Origin: Populus alba
Taxonomy: Eukaryota; Streptophyta; Magnoliopsida; Malpighiales; Salicaceae
DNA length: 64,000 nucleotides
Direction: 5' to 3'
NCBI RefSeq assembly: GCF_005239225.2
Contig: NC_133288.1
Coordinates: 18,544,169-18,608,168, forward strand
Shown in pieces: positions 39,752-53,469 of this stretch. The translations under genes were made by a program, and so were the position numbers. The first letter of the stretch is position 1. Each line of letters opens with the position of its first letter. The notes below the pieces were generated by a model. The model was not told the DNA's origin. It saw nothing but the letters and a program-made list of their open reading frames with translations, and did not search any database.

Positions 39752-41693
39752 AATAAAAGAAAATAAAAACTGCATACGTGGATTGCATATGCAGCAGGCC
39801 ATCTAACTTGTAACTAGCTAGTCAACTCTATCCACTTGCCATTCCTATGGTAGATTGGAATCTTATAAGAATTAAGTATTCATGAAAACAAGGTTCGAAG
39901 ATCAGCTGGCTCCAGATTTTGCTATTTCGCGAGCCTCCTGCAGTGCACAACGCAACCAAGGTGTTCTGGTGCAGGTGGTCAAGTTTGAAATATTGCATGA
40001 TCTGCAGACCACTTGCCCACCATAATGGCACCCGTTGACCCAGCTCCGGAATGGGTTTTCCCTTTGTAAGGTTTCCCTAATCTACCCCGGTAGGGCTGCG
40101 ATCATCAAATTCTATAGAAGCTTTTTCTTTCTTCTTTTTTTAGATTTTAGATTTTTTTTCTTGACAAGTGACTAAAACTATAATATAAATAACATTACTA
40201 TTATATTATAATTATAATTATAACTAAAGCTAAAAACTGTGTGAAAATATTTTTTATCTGTTATGTGAATTACAATAATAATTTATGGTGGTGTTTATTT
40301 TTATATTTTATTTACTTTTCTCTCTTTTGGTTATTGATTTTTTTTAATTTAATTTTTATATAATATATTTATTGGGTTTAAAATTTATAATTTATTTTTT
40401 ATACGATTATTACAGCATTAAAAAAAAATATCTCAGTATCATATAATGGTTAATATTTTAAAAAAAAAATAGTGCAAATAAAAATCATTTTAAAAAAGTA
40501 GGATAATAAACTGTGATATTAAGTGGCTATTAACATTCTATTATGAGTTATTTCTATTTTTTTTTTTTAAAAAATATATATAAAGATACAATAAGGAAAA
40601 AGAAAGAGATTTATTTTTGATAAATTATAAATTTTATTTTTTTAATAAATTTAAAAAATAATTAATAAAATATCACTCAATTACTGTACATTACCAAAAA
40701 TCTTTTCCCGGGCAAGGATGACACCAATCGACACTTGTTCTTTCACCAAAACCCCTGCAGCGAAAAGTTGGTAAGCTGTTTAATGGATTTTAATTTTATT
40801 TCAAAGAAGGATGGAGAACTTGGCGTCAAGATCAGGTGTCAGTATAAGAAAAGAGACCCTGGATGTTTGAAACATAGCTACTAAAACCAACCAGCCCGGG
40901 GTTGACTGGTTAAGAAATCGGATTTTAAATCATATAAATTGTCTAAGTTAATTTTTTAAAAAAATTAAAAAAAATATTTTTATATTTAATATATTTTATA
41001 TTAAAAAATTAAAAAAAAAACAATCTATATAAATAGAGACTATATATATAATTATTTTATATTAAAAATTTAAAGAAATATTTTATAAGTATTTAAATCT
41101 AAATCTAAGTATTTATAAATTAATTTTATATTTTTAAAATTTACTAAAATAAATATATAAAAGGTATTAAATCTTATCTAGACTGGATGATCTAAGTCAT
41201 CATTTGACTAGGCAATTGCAAACATATGTTTTGTCTATTTGAAATCCGATGAAGATTTCAGATCGGCCGGTCCTGGATTAACCTGCGACGCACAGTTTTA
41301 CACGTCATTAACATTAATTGTGTGTGTAACTATCCCGATCATCAAATGTTAATGTTTTTCTTTGCTTTATTTTTGGATGCTGACCTCTCATCATCATCTG
41401 ATGGTCCATTACGAACGTGGCCACACCATAAGCTACATGTTTCCGAGAGCCCACTAACCTAATCCATACGATACAATCTCTTTCCCGAGCCTGTACATCT
41501 GGCTCAACACGTGTCTTGCTCCTTGCCTGGGAAAATCAGTACTGATCCCAGCATTTTGGGTTTCATTAACCCTTGTTTGGTTTCATTTCTATCCAAAATT
41601 TATTGTGGCTGTTACTTCGTCGTTTTTGCTTATCATTTTATGACGCTCATTCGTTGGCTCCAATTGCACTTGTTATTGCTATTTGATTGAGTA
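39752..41693. other. Intergenic, AT-rich, no gene recognised
   Basis: After the SET gene the first 400 bp are less AT-rich and may hold its 3' untranslated region. From 40150 to 40690 and 40940 to 41180 the DNA is very AT-rich and repeat-like. Confidence 0.4.
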
Positions 41694-41880
41694 GGTGTTC
41701 GGCAATATAATGCAATGTTTTTATTCAAAAATAATTTTAAATTTAAAATATGTAGAAATTATTTTTTTTGTCTTAATCTGTAATATTAATATATCAGAAT
41801 AATTAAAAAATATTTTTTCTAAACAAAAAATAATTTAAAAATCACTTTAAAAAACATATTCAACCATAAAAACAAATATT
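41694..41880. repeat. A/T-rich MITE-like element, degenerate
   Basis: It opens GTAGGTGTTCGGCAATATAA, has a core with ATATTAATATATCAGAATAA between poly-A/T tracts, and ends near CACTTTAAAAAACATATTC. Same family pattern as the elements at 61757 and 63265. Confidence 0.45.
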
Positions 41881-42209
41881 CGTAAATATTTTTCTAATCC
41901 CTCCTTTTCTTTAATTAAGAATATAAATGAAGCTCTACCAGATAGTTTTTTTAAACTTTGAGTAAAATTGTGATCTTAATATAATGAAAAATAAATTGTC
42001 AATTTATTTTCTTGATTCATTATAAGGTTCATTGAATAACAAAACAACTAAAACATAAGTCACATTCACTATGGCCAAAATACACATTTTACCATTCACC
42101 ACTATAATATAATAACGATTTTGTTCCTCTCAAAGAAAATAAAATGCTTTGGTTTTGAAAGTATTTTGGCATTTTCATATAGTGAATTAGTCATTAAAAG
42201 ATTGATCAA

Positions 42210-42253
<44 letters not shown>

Positions 42254-43636
42254 TTTTAAAGCACAAAACAATAATTTAATTACCATTCAAATAAAAAAAT
42301 TTAAAAGTGACACACAAATTTATTTATATCTTTTTATTTTTTTAAATACATTAAAATGACAAGTTTACTTTTTAAATTAAAAAACTTAAATCGTGCGTCA
42401 AATAGTCTTTTTGTCTTTTCACTTTGGTTTTTCTAATAATACAAGGTTTATTTAGGGTAATTTAGTCATTTTACAATAATTTTATATTATTTAAATAAAT
42501 AAAAAATGTCGGCGTACATGTATTTTAGGCAATGCATGTAATGCCTCCAAGTGGCCAAAAATATCATTCCGCCTTGTTATTAGATGCGTCATTGTGTTTT
42601 TTTTTATATTAATGTTGTGCATGTTGACGGTGGTAAGACGATTTATTGCTCGTGGAGCTTTCTTCTTCTTCTTCTTCTTCTTCTTTTCTGTCTTTGAAGA
42701 TTACAGGTTGATCATCTTGCTATTGATATTTCAACTTCAATTCTTATTCTTTTGATTTATGATTTTTATTCTTGATCTTTTTTAAAAAAATTTATTTGTT
42801 TTCAACTTTATTTTTTAAATTTTATTGTCACATGTTACTTTTTTCAATTTAGTTTTTATTCTTTTGATTTTTTTTTATTGGTCATTTTGTAGAAGTTTCA
42901 TTAGTTTTTAATCTTATCATTCAATCTAAATTTATAATATATTATTTTTACTAATTTGATTCTTATTTTTTTTATTTTTTTATCCTTTTATCAAAGTTAC
43001 TTTTATTTTTAATTTCCCACTTCGATAAAAAAATTTTAGTTACCCTCTAATTTATTTTCTATTTTAATTTTAATTCTTTTTTATTTAAATTTTTTTTTAT
43101 ATGATTACTTTTTTTTTTCTTCTAATTTTTTCCTCTAAGCATTTGACTTGTCAATAATTTATCTGGATGCCAGATTTGAAATGTTACCGTTTTTCACTAC
43201 ATTATTTTTTCAAAAAAAATCCCTTTCGGTCGTTTACTTTTGTCGTCTCTCAAGTCCTGCTTAACACTCAATGCGCACTTTACCACTCATGCGCACAAAC
43301 CTGCTATAATGCGCCCAAATCCTTATCCTCCACTTCCTCAAACCCATTTCTACCCCCCCTGAGATTTACCATTTATTGCTACCATCGCTCCCCCACTCGC
43401 CTCAAAATGTGCGAATTTTGAAAAATTTAGAGGATACCCATTTGATATTTTATGGCATTTTATAAGCTTCGACGGTGAATGAAAGTTATGGTGATTAGAC
43501 GTAAAAAGATTGACTCTTTTGCGTTTGGTTTCACTTTGTGAAGTGAGATTTCAATTGGGTCGGTCTTACGAAGATCTAAATTGAGTTATTAGATTTTGCT
43601 TTTCGGATATTGCCTTGAAGAAGAAGTGCTAGTTTC
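41881..43636. other. Intergenic DNA upstream of the GID1-like exon
   Basis: It holds an (AT)n run at 42212-42249 and a (TTC)8 run near 42661-42685. From 42780 to 43130 there is a T-rich repeat related to the array at 10.8-13.4 kb. From about 43440 the base composition becomes more even, which fits promoter and leader of the truncated GID1-like gene. Confidence 0.4.
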
Positions 43637-43675
43637 ATGGCTGGAAGTAATGCAGTTAGTCTCAATGAAAGCAAG
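43637..43675 (+). pseudogene. GID1-like gibberellin receptor, first exon only
   Basis: The 13 codons read MAGSNAVSLNESK and are followed directly by GTAATC, a donor. GID1 receptors start MAGSNEVNLNESK or very close to it, and, as I recall, carry a single intron near this position. A normal second exon would give about 330 codons beginning around VVPLNTWVLIS. No such frame exists on either strand from here to the window end, more than 20 kb. Upstream DNA from about 43500 looks like an ordinary plant leader. I infer a truncated duplicate: promoter, leader, exon 1 and the start of the intron, cut off before the repeat array at 44.2 kb. The match is short, so chance is possible but unlikely with the donor in place. 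Confidence 0.6.
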
Positions 43676-44199
43676 GTAATCTGTTTTTTTTTGTTCTTCT
43701 TCCCCTTGTCTCTTACAGTTTGTACTATTTTGGTGATCAAAGATGGGTTTTTTGTGGTGTTGGTGTTTTGCTTGTTTGAAGTTGAAAATCAGCAGCATTT
43801 GAAACGAAATTTAGACGTTTTCTGGTGGGGTTCGGTTCTGAGGTTTTGATTTTGTTGGTGACCGGCGATGGGGATATGAATAAATAAATAAATAAAAAAG
43901 CTGTAAACTGGGGAGGAGGAACAGTGACACCGACCCCAGCTGGTTTAATTGCTTTTAATAATACCTTTGCCGACACGAGCCAAGACTTCAACTGCCATTC
44001 AGTGGGCCCTCACCACCGCCCATATTAACAGCTCGAACTTTGTTCAAGATCTACAAAACAGCCCTTTCTTTCTTCTCCTTTTGTTTTTCTTTAAAGCTTA
44101 CGAGATGCATAACCACGCGCTGCCGCGGGCTTATAAAATAAATATATTTAATAGTGTTATAATTGTGAATCAGCGCTAGATAAGTAATAGAAACTAAAG

Positions 44200-45950
44200 A
44201 TATGATGAAGCTAATATTTCATGATAGAAAAAAAAATTGTGTTGGTGATCAAAACTTAGAGACTGAATAAAATGATTTATAGCAATCCATAATGTTTTGG
44301 GAAGAAAGATACATTGTTTTTGCCACATGATTTAGCTTTTCTGTTAATAAAAAGAAAAAAAAATTACAAAGCTAAATTTTCTACCAACTTAATATTAAAA
44401 AAAACCAACAAAGATAATTTCGGAAGGAAAAAAACCTATAAGAAAAAACGTTGTAGCAATTGATAATGTTTTATGAGAAAAATTACAGTACTTTCCCCAA
44501 TAAAATAAAATAAAAAACCATTTAGATAAATACTGTAGCAATCCTTAGTGTTTTGTAAGAAAAACTATAACGTTTCCCCTATATGATTTAACTTTATTGT
44601 AATTATAATTCTTAACCAACTTAATATTTTTAAAAAATGAACAAAGATAATTTTGGAAAAAATAATAAAAAAATAATATGGGAAAACACTGCAATAATTC
44701 ACAGTGTTTTAAAGAAAAAAATTATAAAGCTAAATTCTTAATCGGCTCAATATTAAAAAAAATATTAAATCGACAAAGATAATTTTAGAAAAAAAAAAAT
44801 ATTAAAAGAAAACAAAAAAAAAGGGAAAAAATCATGTTGGAAACACTGTAGCAATTTACAGTGTTTTGTGATGGAAAGCTACAGTGCTTCCCCACATGAT
44901 TTAACATTATTTATAATGATTTTTAATAGTAATTTTCAACAATGTTTTGTGAGGAAAGCTACAGTGCTTTCCTCACATGATTAAGCTTTATTACAAAGTT
45001 AAATTCTAACCAACTCGATATTAAAAAAAAAATCGACGAAGATAATTTAAAAAAAAAATATTACAAAAAAGAAAAACACAAAAGAAACTGGAAAAAACCA
45101 TGTAAGGAAAAATTGTATCAATCCATAGTGTTTTGTGAGGAAAAACTTGTATTTATTTGTAATTGCAATTATTAACCAGCTTAATATTTAAAAAATTAAA
45201 CTGACAAAGATAATTTTAGAAAAAAAAACATAACAAAACAGAAAAAAACCACATGAGAAAAAACATTGTAGCAATCCATAGTAATTTGCGAGGAAAGTTA
45301 CAGTGCTTTCCTCATATATTGTAACTGTAATTTTTAACCAGCTCAATATTAAAAAAAAAAATAAAAAAAGATAATTTCAAAGAAAATAAAAACAAAAACA
45401 AAGAAAACCATGCGGAGAAACACTGTAACAATCAACAATGTTTTAAAGAAAAAAAATTACAAAACTAAATTCTTAATAAGCTCAATATAAAAAATTTTGA
45501 AAAAATAAAAAAATAAAACATAAAAACTAATTGGAAAAACACCGTAGCAATCCACAGTATAAAATGTTTTTTGAAAAAATAAAAAAATAAAACAGAAAAA
45601 CTAATTGGAAAAACACCGTAGCAATCCACAGTATTTTAAAGGAAAAAAATTACAAAGCAGAATTTTTAATCAGTTTAATATTTAAAAAGTAAAATCAATA
45701 AAGAAAACATTTTAAAAGAAAATTAAACAGAAAAAAAAAAGAAAAAAAAAAAGCAAAGTTGGAAAAAAAAAAAAGGAAAGCAATTTTGAAAAAAAAAAAG
45801 AGAAAAAAAACTAAAAAAAAGAAGAGGGAAAGTTGAAAAAAAAAATGAAAAAAAAAAAAAAATGGAAAGCACTGTTAATTACTGTTGTAATCCACAGTGC
45901 TTTGTGTGTGGGGGAACAGTGATTCCCCCCACCATTTAGATATTGTTAAT
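44200..45950. repeat. Array of palindrome-centred repeat units
   Basis: About a dozen degenerate units recur every 75-190 bp. Each carries a core like AACACTGTAGCAATTTACAG followed by TGTTTT and a run of A. In the best copy (near 44842-44866) AACACTGTA and TACAGTGTT form a perfect 9-bp inverted repeat around a short loop. Cores are seen near 44284, 44455, 44533, 44690, 44849, 44930, 45115, 45268, 45425, 45545, 45617 and 45890. Many units add a second half, GAGGAAAGCTACAGTGCTTT. Spacers repeat CTTAATATTTAAAAA and ACAAAGATAATTTTGGAAAA. A closer 74-bp duplication lies at about 45494-45645. No coding capacity. Confidence 0.8.
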
Positions 45951-48169
45951 GTGAGGTTTGAAAGATTGAAAGGAAATATTTTTTTTTATTTAAAAAGCAG
46001 CAGTTCGATTACATCCTCGTGGCAACGATCCCATCATCCTTCGAGATTCAAAGACCTATAAAAATATCATATATTCTAATTGACAAGGCACCTTCAGATA
46101 GCACAGATAACATTAGATAGTTGACTCACTATATATTGCGGATGGAGTTAATTTTTTAAGGTGATAATAACACGATTCAATTTAGTTTAATTAAAAAAAT
46201 TATGTTAAAAAAAAAAGAGTTAACTCAGGTGAATTTGATTAATTAACCATCCATGATTATAATATGAGATCATGATAAAAAATAAAAAATAAAACTTTAA
46301 AAGAAAAAACTAGCAAAAAAAAAAAATAATATTAGAAACTAAACAAAGATAACTTTGGTTAATTTAACTAATTCATATCTTAGATAAATCTAAACAAAAA
46401 TGAAAAAATCACAAAATTCATAAGTCAATAATGTAATGTCAAATAATAACATTATATAAAAAAATATATATGAATCAATATATTCCTGATCAATTTTATA
46501 ATGCTTAATAGATCCCTTTAAAAATATTATTTTATCTCAATTGCAAGCCTTGTCAATTTTGATAAAAAGTGTAAAAACATGATTACAATATTACAATGAG
46601 CGGTGCAATGTGTCTAAAGTCATAATAAAACATTAATGGCTTTTAAGTTTTTTTTTTTTTTTTAACTAGTTCGTATGCCCATGCATAAGGTAGAGGAATA
46701 CATTTTTTTTTAATGAAAAAAAAGACATTCAAATCTTTGAAAAACAATTATACTGTTATTAAACAAAAAATATAGTCGATTTGATTTTTTTTTTTCAATT
46801 AAAATATTTTTTTTATTAATATATCTCCTGTTTCTTTTAGTGAATATAATCTTTTTAATTAAAATCATTATTCCGTTAAAAAAATTATGATTGTTAAATT
46901 AATTTTAAAAAAATATTAAAATAATATGTTAATATTTTATATGTAATTGAAAGATAAAATTAAACATTATAAATATAATAAAATCATATTAAAATTTTAT
47001 TTAAAGATTAAAAAAGACTTGAATTAAATTTTCACGAACAATTTATTATTGGTATTATTATTTTTTATATGATATACATAATAATTAAGAAAAAAATTAT
47101 TAAAATTAAAAAAAAAAATTATAATAATATCTAAGAATCGTGTTAAAATTGAAAAGTTAATGAATCTGGTAAATGTTTTTTCAAAATGTAAAATAAAACC
47201 AAAGAAAAATAAAGGGCAAAAAGAGAAAAAAGGGTAGGCACGTGCATCCGCCCCTATTTTTTTTCAAAAAATAAAAAATAAACAAAAAAAACATATCATC
47301 CGCAGAACAAATATTGCTACAAGCAGCATCCAAAACCGCACCCTGCGTATACTATCATGCGCATCTCAATGTCCTGACTTACGACATGAAATTGTTATAA
47401 AATAATAATAAATATATATGAAAATGCTTCACTATTTATATAAATCATTATTAAGAACCTACTTAAAAAAAAAAAAGTAATTAAGTAATCTCGCTAATGA
47501 AATTAAAGGGATGGAGCAAATCTGCATCTACTTGCGAATCATTCTTCTACTTTCCTTAGGAATAACTTAAACTTTCGAGTTGATAATGAACACGAAATTA
47601 ATTTCATGAAAAGATACGGGGATGATTATTACATTAAACAAATTTCATGCGAACTAAAACGTTTTGACTGATAGATGCCATGTATTTCAACAATTATTAT
47701 TGACTTTTATAAAGAATTTCTGTAATATGGGTATGAATTGGGTATATATGAATCAGGTTCATTTAATAATTTTTTTAAAAAATAAGAATTGGATTTTATT
47801 AACACATTTAATCCTTAATTCCATATACTTGATTTTAGATGATTAATTTATACCAAGTCTAATTTCTTTATTGATCAGCCAGGCTAATGAAAATCAACTA
47901 TATTGATAGGTTTAGTGTAATCATGCCACTCTGCCTTTTCATTTCTGAATTGTATATTTTTTAGAATGAATTTTGATTGTCCTTAATGCCTCATTTTGAA
48001 ATTTCAGCTGAGGATAAAATTTAACGAAGATCTATCGTGGCAAATGCTAGTTTTCCATCACCAAATATATATATTTTTTATTTATTAATATGAATATTCA
48101 AGATAGTTAACTAAACAATATCCAAGAAATTGCACAAAAAATCAAAAGAATTATTTAAATATAGAATTT
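45951..48169. other. Intergenic, AT-rich, no gene recognised
   Basis: Long poly-A and poly-T tracts and no frame worth naming. A stretch at 46860-47160 resembles the A/T-rich dispersed elements but has no clear ends. Confidence 0.4.
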
Positions 48170-48499
48170 TTTTATTTACGCTTGGTTCGAAAGAGATGAT
48201 ACAGTGTATTCTAGGGTTTCATTTTTGTGAAAAGCAACCATATTTAATTTCCTCCATGACGATACGTGCAAAGAACTTCATTAAAAGTAATAGATAATTA
48301 AATAATCCGTGATCCCAGATATCCTAATCATCCATCTAACGTTTATTTACTTTTCAACAAGATAATAGAACGAGTCACTCTTTGCCATCATGCACCTATA
48401 AATAGCCCCACAAATTCAAGCTATACCACAACACACCATACATTAAAAACCTTCCCAGCACGCTCTTGCCTCATTATTGTTCTAATACCTTCTGTGAGC
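48170..48499 (+). promoter_or_regulatory. Promoter and leader of the ASR gene
   Basis: TATAAATA lies at 48397-48404, 96 bp before the start codon, which places the transcript start near 48430. TACGTGC, an ABRE-type core, lies at 48263-48269. The part from about 48170 to 48290 is duplicated at about 50195-50321. Confidence 0.65.
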
Positions 48500-48774
48500 A
48501 TGGCTGAAGAGAAGCACCACCATGGCCTCTTCCACCACCACAAGAGCGAGGAGAAACCAGCTGAGGCCGGTGTCTACTCTGAGACCGCCGAGTATTCAGA
48601 GACTGCCACAGGTTATGATGCTCCACCTCCTCCTGTCCCAGATGTTGATTACAGAAAAGAAGAGAAGCATCACAAGAATCTTGAGCACGTTGGTGAGCTT
48701 GGAGCTGCTGCCGCTGGTGCTTTTGCCATGGTACAATACTACAATGTTTTGTCAATTGTCACTCGCTAATTTAA

Positions 48775-48809
<35 letters not shown>

Positions 48810-49497
48810 TGGTTAATATTAATTTTTTTTAAGGTATTCTTTCATTTCATGTAATAATCAATCTTTTTAAAAAACACCTGTTTTCAATCATTGTTTTTTT
48901 AGAATGGTTATTGTTATATGTTTTTATTTTTTTTACAAAAAAGGGTAAGTTGGTGGATTGTGTATAGAAGTAAGTGTGTGTATAATTGATGTGGGATTCT
49001 CTCATGTTAAATATTTCAATGCAAGAGCTACAAACAAATAACATGTGTGTATATAATTTTTACTGATACTATTTACAGTCTAATTATGTGTTTGAAATTT
49101 CTTAAAAAAAATTTATATTTTTAAATTGTTTTGAGCTGCTAAATTAAAAATAAATCTTAAAAAAATTATTTTATATATTTTATAGAAAAAAAATGGGCCT
49201 TGCTTCATATCTTTAATCAATTATTTTTCTAGACACCAGTACAGAAAATCAACAACCCATGTATAGTTTTTTTTTTTTTTTTTTATTCCATATTTATTTG
49301 TTGCTTTAATAATTTAGTATGAGAAGCACGAGTCAAAGAAAGACCCAGAGCATGCACACAGGCACAAGATAGAAGAGGAGATTGCCGCGGCAGCTGCAGT
49401 TGGAACCGGTGGATTTGCATTCCATGAGCATCATGAGAAGAAAGAAACCAAGAAAGAGGAAGAAGAGGCTACTGGAAAGAAGCACCACCACTTCTAA
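48500..49497 (+). CDS. ASR: ASR protein (abscisic stress ripening, ABA/WDS domain)
   Basis: ASR proteins are small, very hydrophilic, His-rich proteins induced by ABA, drought and ripening. They bind zinc, act as chaperone-like protectants and may bind DNA. Exon 1 is 48500-48730 and exon 2 is 49318-49497, phase 0, giving 136 residues. The N-terminus has the His-rich start [15 protein letters not shown]. The ABA/WDS domain follows: [19 protein letters not shown], then [20 protein letters not shown] and [19 protein letters not shown]. It ends KKHHHF. The intron contains an (AT)n run at 48779-48809. The start codon is the ATG after GTGAGC, in the normal position for the family. The TATA box and an ABRE-like core upstream fit ABA or drought control. 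Confidence 0.94.
48779..48809. repeat. (AT)n microsatellite in the ASR intron
   Basis: About 15 AT units shortly after the donor site of the ASR intron. Confidence 0.9.
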
Positions 49498-50194
49498 TTG
49501 TTTTAATTAAGGAATTAATCTTGTGTGCTACAGGCCTTAATCTTGGTTACGTAACTAATCACTATAGTTATAAATCACCCCTTCTAAATAATACCTGTAT
49601 GCACGAGATTTTGTATCCCTGCCGAACCGGTGCTATCTGGCTATTTTGCTTCTGCACGCAATATTAATTCTTGTTTATAATAATATCTGAGATGTTTATA
49701 TGATATTAGTATTTAGTCATTTTTAATTTTTTTTGATGAAGTAATCATTTTAATTTTGGCCGCTGTTATAGTCTGAATAATTTAGGTGTATTTCCTGGTG
49801 TCTTTAGATTTCCCCGAAGACAGTGCTGGGAGGTATTCAGCCGTGCCATGTGATTTCTCGCGAATATGTAAAAGCATAATAAGTCATTCAATTATTCCAA
49901 TTCGAGGATTTTGTTTAATTATTATTTTAAAATTAAGGAGACATGGAAATAAAAGTGTTTAGTTAAACAAAGATAAAAGTATATATAAAATAAATACATT
50001 TTAGGGATAGTTTTGGAATAAAATCCAGTTTTTTTTATAAAAAAAAAAGTACGTAAAAATATATTATTCTTAGCTTTACTATCTATATCTTTTTTATCAC
50101 AAAAAAATAGCTAAACACTATTTAAAAGCACAAATACTCAAGTGTCACCTCACCCAGTGAAGTAGGTATCATTTTATGATAACAAACAAATCAA
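49498..50194. other. 3' flank of the ASR gene
   Basis: The first 70 bp match the 3' region of the truncated copy. The rest is AT-rich and holds nothing I recognise. Confidence 0.5.
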
Positions 50195-50321
50195 ATTTCT
50201 TATTTACGCTTGGATTGAAATTAGAGATGATACAGTGTATTTTCTAGGGTTTACTTTTTGTTAAAAGAAACCATATAATTTCCTCCATGATGACACACGC
50301 AAAGAACTTCATTAAAAGTGT
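50195..50321 (+). pseudogene. Duplicated piece of the ASR promoter
   Basis: This segment aligns with about 48170-48290. Shared blocks include TTATTTACGCTTGG, GATGATACAGTGTATT, CTAGGGTTT and AAAGAACTTCATTAAAAGT. The ABRE-like TACGTGC of the intact copy is ACACACGC here, so the ACGT core is lost. The homology stops at the base before TGTCGCGGGGTGTGATC, where foreign sequence begins. Confidence 0.85.
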
Positions 50322-53300
50322 CGCGGGGTGTGATCACCGATGCGATGTCGTCTGGCGACAAAAAAGGCTCTTGTTGTGCCTCTTGTGTGAGGTGTTGTGT
50401 GAGGGAAGGATTTTTGGATAAAATTATTATTAATGTTTAGGAGTGACTATCTAGTATTATGATCACTAATGTTGTTACTCATTTTTGGACCCTACGTGTA
50501 GAGAAAATGTATACCTCTTTCGAACCAAATGCAGGAGTGTAACTCATGTTTGTTGGAAAATTGACAAAAACGGAGAAGAAAGAAATGTTTTTCGAACGCT
50601 GTTTGAGCTGCTTTCTACTCTTTTTATCCTCCTCATTTGCTACCGAAATCGTCAGGTTTCCTAGACTGTTTTGGAGTCTTTATAATGCCAAATTCGTTCT
50701 TCGTTATCTTGTTTTTAAGGTTGGATAAATCTCTTAGAATTTGCACTAAAAAAAAAACTAATTTTGCTATTGTCATAATTTTTTTGTTCCAACTTAAGCT
50801 CTGATTCTGACTTTATTTCATACAATATCTGACCCTCTTAGCTATATTCTGTCACTTATGACATGTTGAAGATTTGACCTACACCTTTATTGGGTCCTAG
50901 GGTCACTGTTTTTATGGCAAACTCTCAGTCAAATTTGGATGCTCGGCATCGTCAGATCAAGAAAACCTTTTTGATCAACCAGATTCCTGTCAGGTTCCAT
51001 TATCTAAAACAATTTTATCTCACTTCAAATCCTTTATCAAAGTTGTAGTCCGGGACACATAGATGAATTTGGGCTTCTGAATTGCTTGATTTCAATATCA
51101 GAAGCTCATAATATTCCCGTTTGAATATCTAACGTGAAAGTAGAGAATTCTATCGCGAAAAGGATCCTGACTCGAGTTTTGCACTAAAGAATCTATTTCT
51201 GTCACAAATTTTGTTGATTTATTCTTAGGTCATACTCTCAGTCATATTGGGATGCTGAGCGTTTTCAATTTTTGAATTAGATCAGAAGACCTTTTTTGAC
51301 CAACCAGATTACTGCCAGTTTCTGTTCTCTAAAACGATTTTATCTCACTTTGAATCTTTCATCAAAGTTGTAGTCCTAGATGTGTACATGAATTTGAACT
51401 TTTGAATCTCTTGATTTTAATATTAGAAGCTCAAAATATTTCCATTTGAATATTTAATGTGAAAGCAGAGAATCTTGCTGTGAGAAGAGTTTAGCCCAAG
51501 CTCGCAGACTTAATTTGAAGGATTTTTTTTTTTTACCAAGGACTGAATTGAAAAGTGCTAAAATGAGGGATTCGATTGAAGATGAAATCAAAAGGAAATT
51601 GTTTGGAACTAGATCATCATAAAATGACATGAATTCTACCACGCCAGATAAGGAAATAAGACTTTGCAGCATGCACCCCTCCCCATCTGATTTCTTTTCT
51701 TTTCTCCCCAACTTCCTCCTGGATTCCATGATTCTCTCATTTGATTTTGGAGCTGCAGATCACGTTTTTATACAGCTATGATTCATGGGAAACAACAGCT
51801 TTTAATAGCTGCAAAATGCCATAAAGAGAAGAACCTCACCATCGTCTAATGGTTAGGATTTTATCCCTAACATAAATGGCTGGGATGATATGTTAATGTT
51901 GGAAAGAAATCACTAGAATCAGCACATAATCAATGAGAATATTGTAGTTTCCTCATTTGTATTATTTCATTGCAAATCAGCTGGGGTTTGCATCCTAGAT
52001 TGATGCATTAAATCATTCCTAATAAGAAGTGTGTATAGACTATATATACGCTACCTTTGCTGACCCTAGAGAGGGGAGGAGGATGAAAAAAAAAGAGAGA
52101 GAAAGAGGACGGGAAAGAGGAGGAAAAAAAAAACAAGACGGAGAGGGAGCTTTGCTGCTAACCTTGATAGCAGCGTTTGTTTTGGTTGTATTTCAATTTC
52201 TGTAGTAAAAAAAATCAGTGAGACCTGCAGTTATTGTTTTGATTTTTTTTAAAAAAAAACTTGTTTTGTATTTTGGTTTGGACCTTCGTTTATTTTTTTT
52301 TTATTTTTTTTTTGCCATACAATGAATGCTTGTCTTCTGTTCCCTTCCATGACTTTGAGCTTAGACAATTATTTTATGTTAGAGTTTGCAGGTTCCTTGC
52401 TTTTTATTGTTTTTTTTTTCCTCCGATTCATGAGGAACCGTGGGGGCTGTTAGGCTTTCACTATCAGCTCACTTTTATGGTGAGGTGTTTTTCCTTTTTT
52501 TAAAAAAAAAATCTTACATGGGGTAGTTTGGCTCCTAAATGAAGCTTTGTCCAGAGAATAAACCAAAACACAAGGAACCCCTTTGCACTTTAAGTAATCC
52601 TTTGGCAGGTTCGGGGGGAGGGGTTGCGTTTTCCTCTCTGCTTTTTGTATGATAGCATTTGCATTTTACTATTCAAGTGAATTATAATTCACTAGAAGAG
52701 TAACTTGCTACTAAGCTGATTTACCAATTTTTTTTTTTGAATTATTATTTTTTTTTTTGCAAAATTTTGAGAATATATGTACATGCGCACAATTTATCAT
52801 CTTTAATTGTGATTAACTGTGATGCTTAAGTTTTAATCAAATAAAAATGTTTTCTTATGTGTATTGCATGCGGCCAATATCCTAACATGTTTTGAAAGCT
52901 TTATATATATATTGGAAGTTTTGAAAATGTGTTTTTGCATGGATTTCTTAAATGTAAAAAAAATTATTTTCTTGCATTTCTGGATTTTATAACATGTTTG
53001 TAAAACTCCAAAAGGTATTAGCCAATATTCCAAAAAAATAAAAAATCATATTTTAGGGGAAATTTCATCTATTATTTACCGTTAATGTTTGGATAAAGAA
53101 ATCTCAAAGGGATGAATATCCAAAATAATATTAGGAGTATAACTTGTTATTATTCACTATTAATATTTGGATAAAAAAACCTTAAGTGGTAAATATCCAA
53201 AATAATTTTTTAAAAATAATAAATCATCACACATCCTTGAAAGAAGCCTTAATTATAATCAAGAACATTTCAATTTTTTTTACTCCACGGTTTACGAGCC

Positions 53301-53469
53301 ATGAGAGTATGAAACACTAAGGCAAAAATAGGTTTTTAAAACGCCCTGAATTTCATTAGATTTCTAAATTTGTGTCCGTCCTTGCGATTTACGAGTTGCA
53401 AACTCTTAAAATATTAAGGAGAAAATGAACTTTTAAAGCACTAGAACCTCCTTGGATTTCTATCTTAAG
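50322..53469. repeat. Foreign segment replacing the first exon of the second ASR copy
   Basis: About 3.1 kb sits where the TATA box, exon 1 and 5' part of the intron should be. It begins TGTCGCGGGGTGTGATC. Internally two blocks of about 270 bp repeat with a period near 313 bp (from 50921 and from 51234), sharing ATCAAAGTTGTAGTCC and TTTATCTCACTT. Such spacer repeats are common in LTR-retrotransposon non-coding parts. Shorter repeated blocks lie at 53060-53220 (GGATAAA...AATATCCAAAATAAT) and 53290-53460 (TTTACGAG). No reverse transcriptase or terminal repeats were seen, so the type is unresolved. Confidence 0.55.
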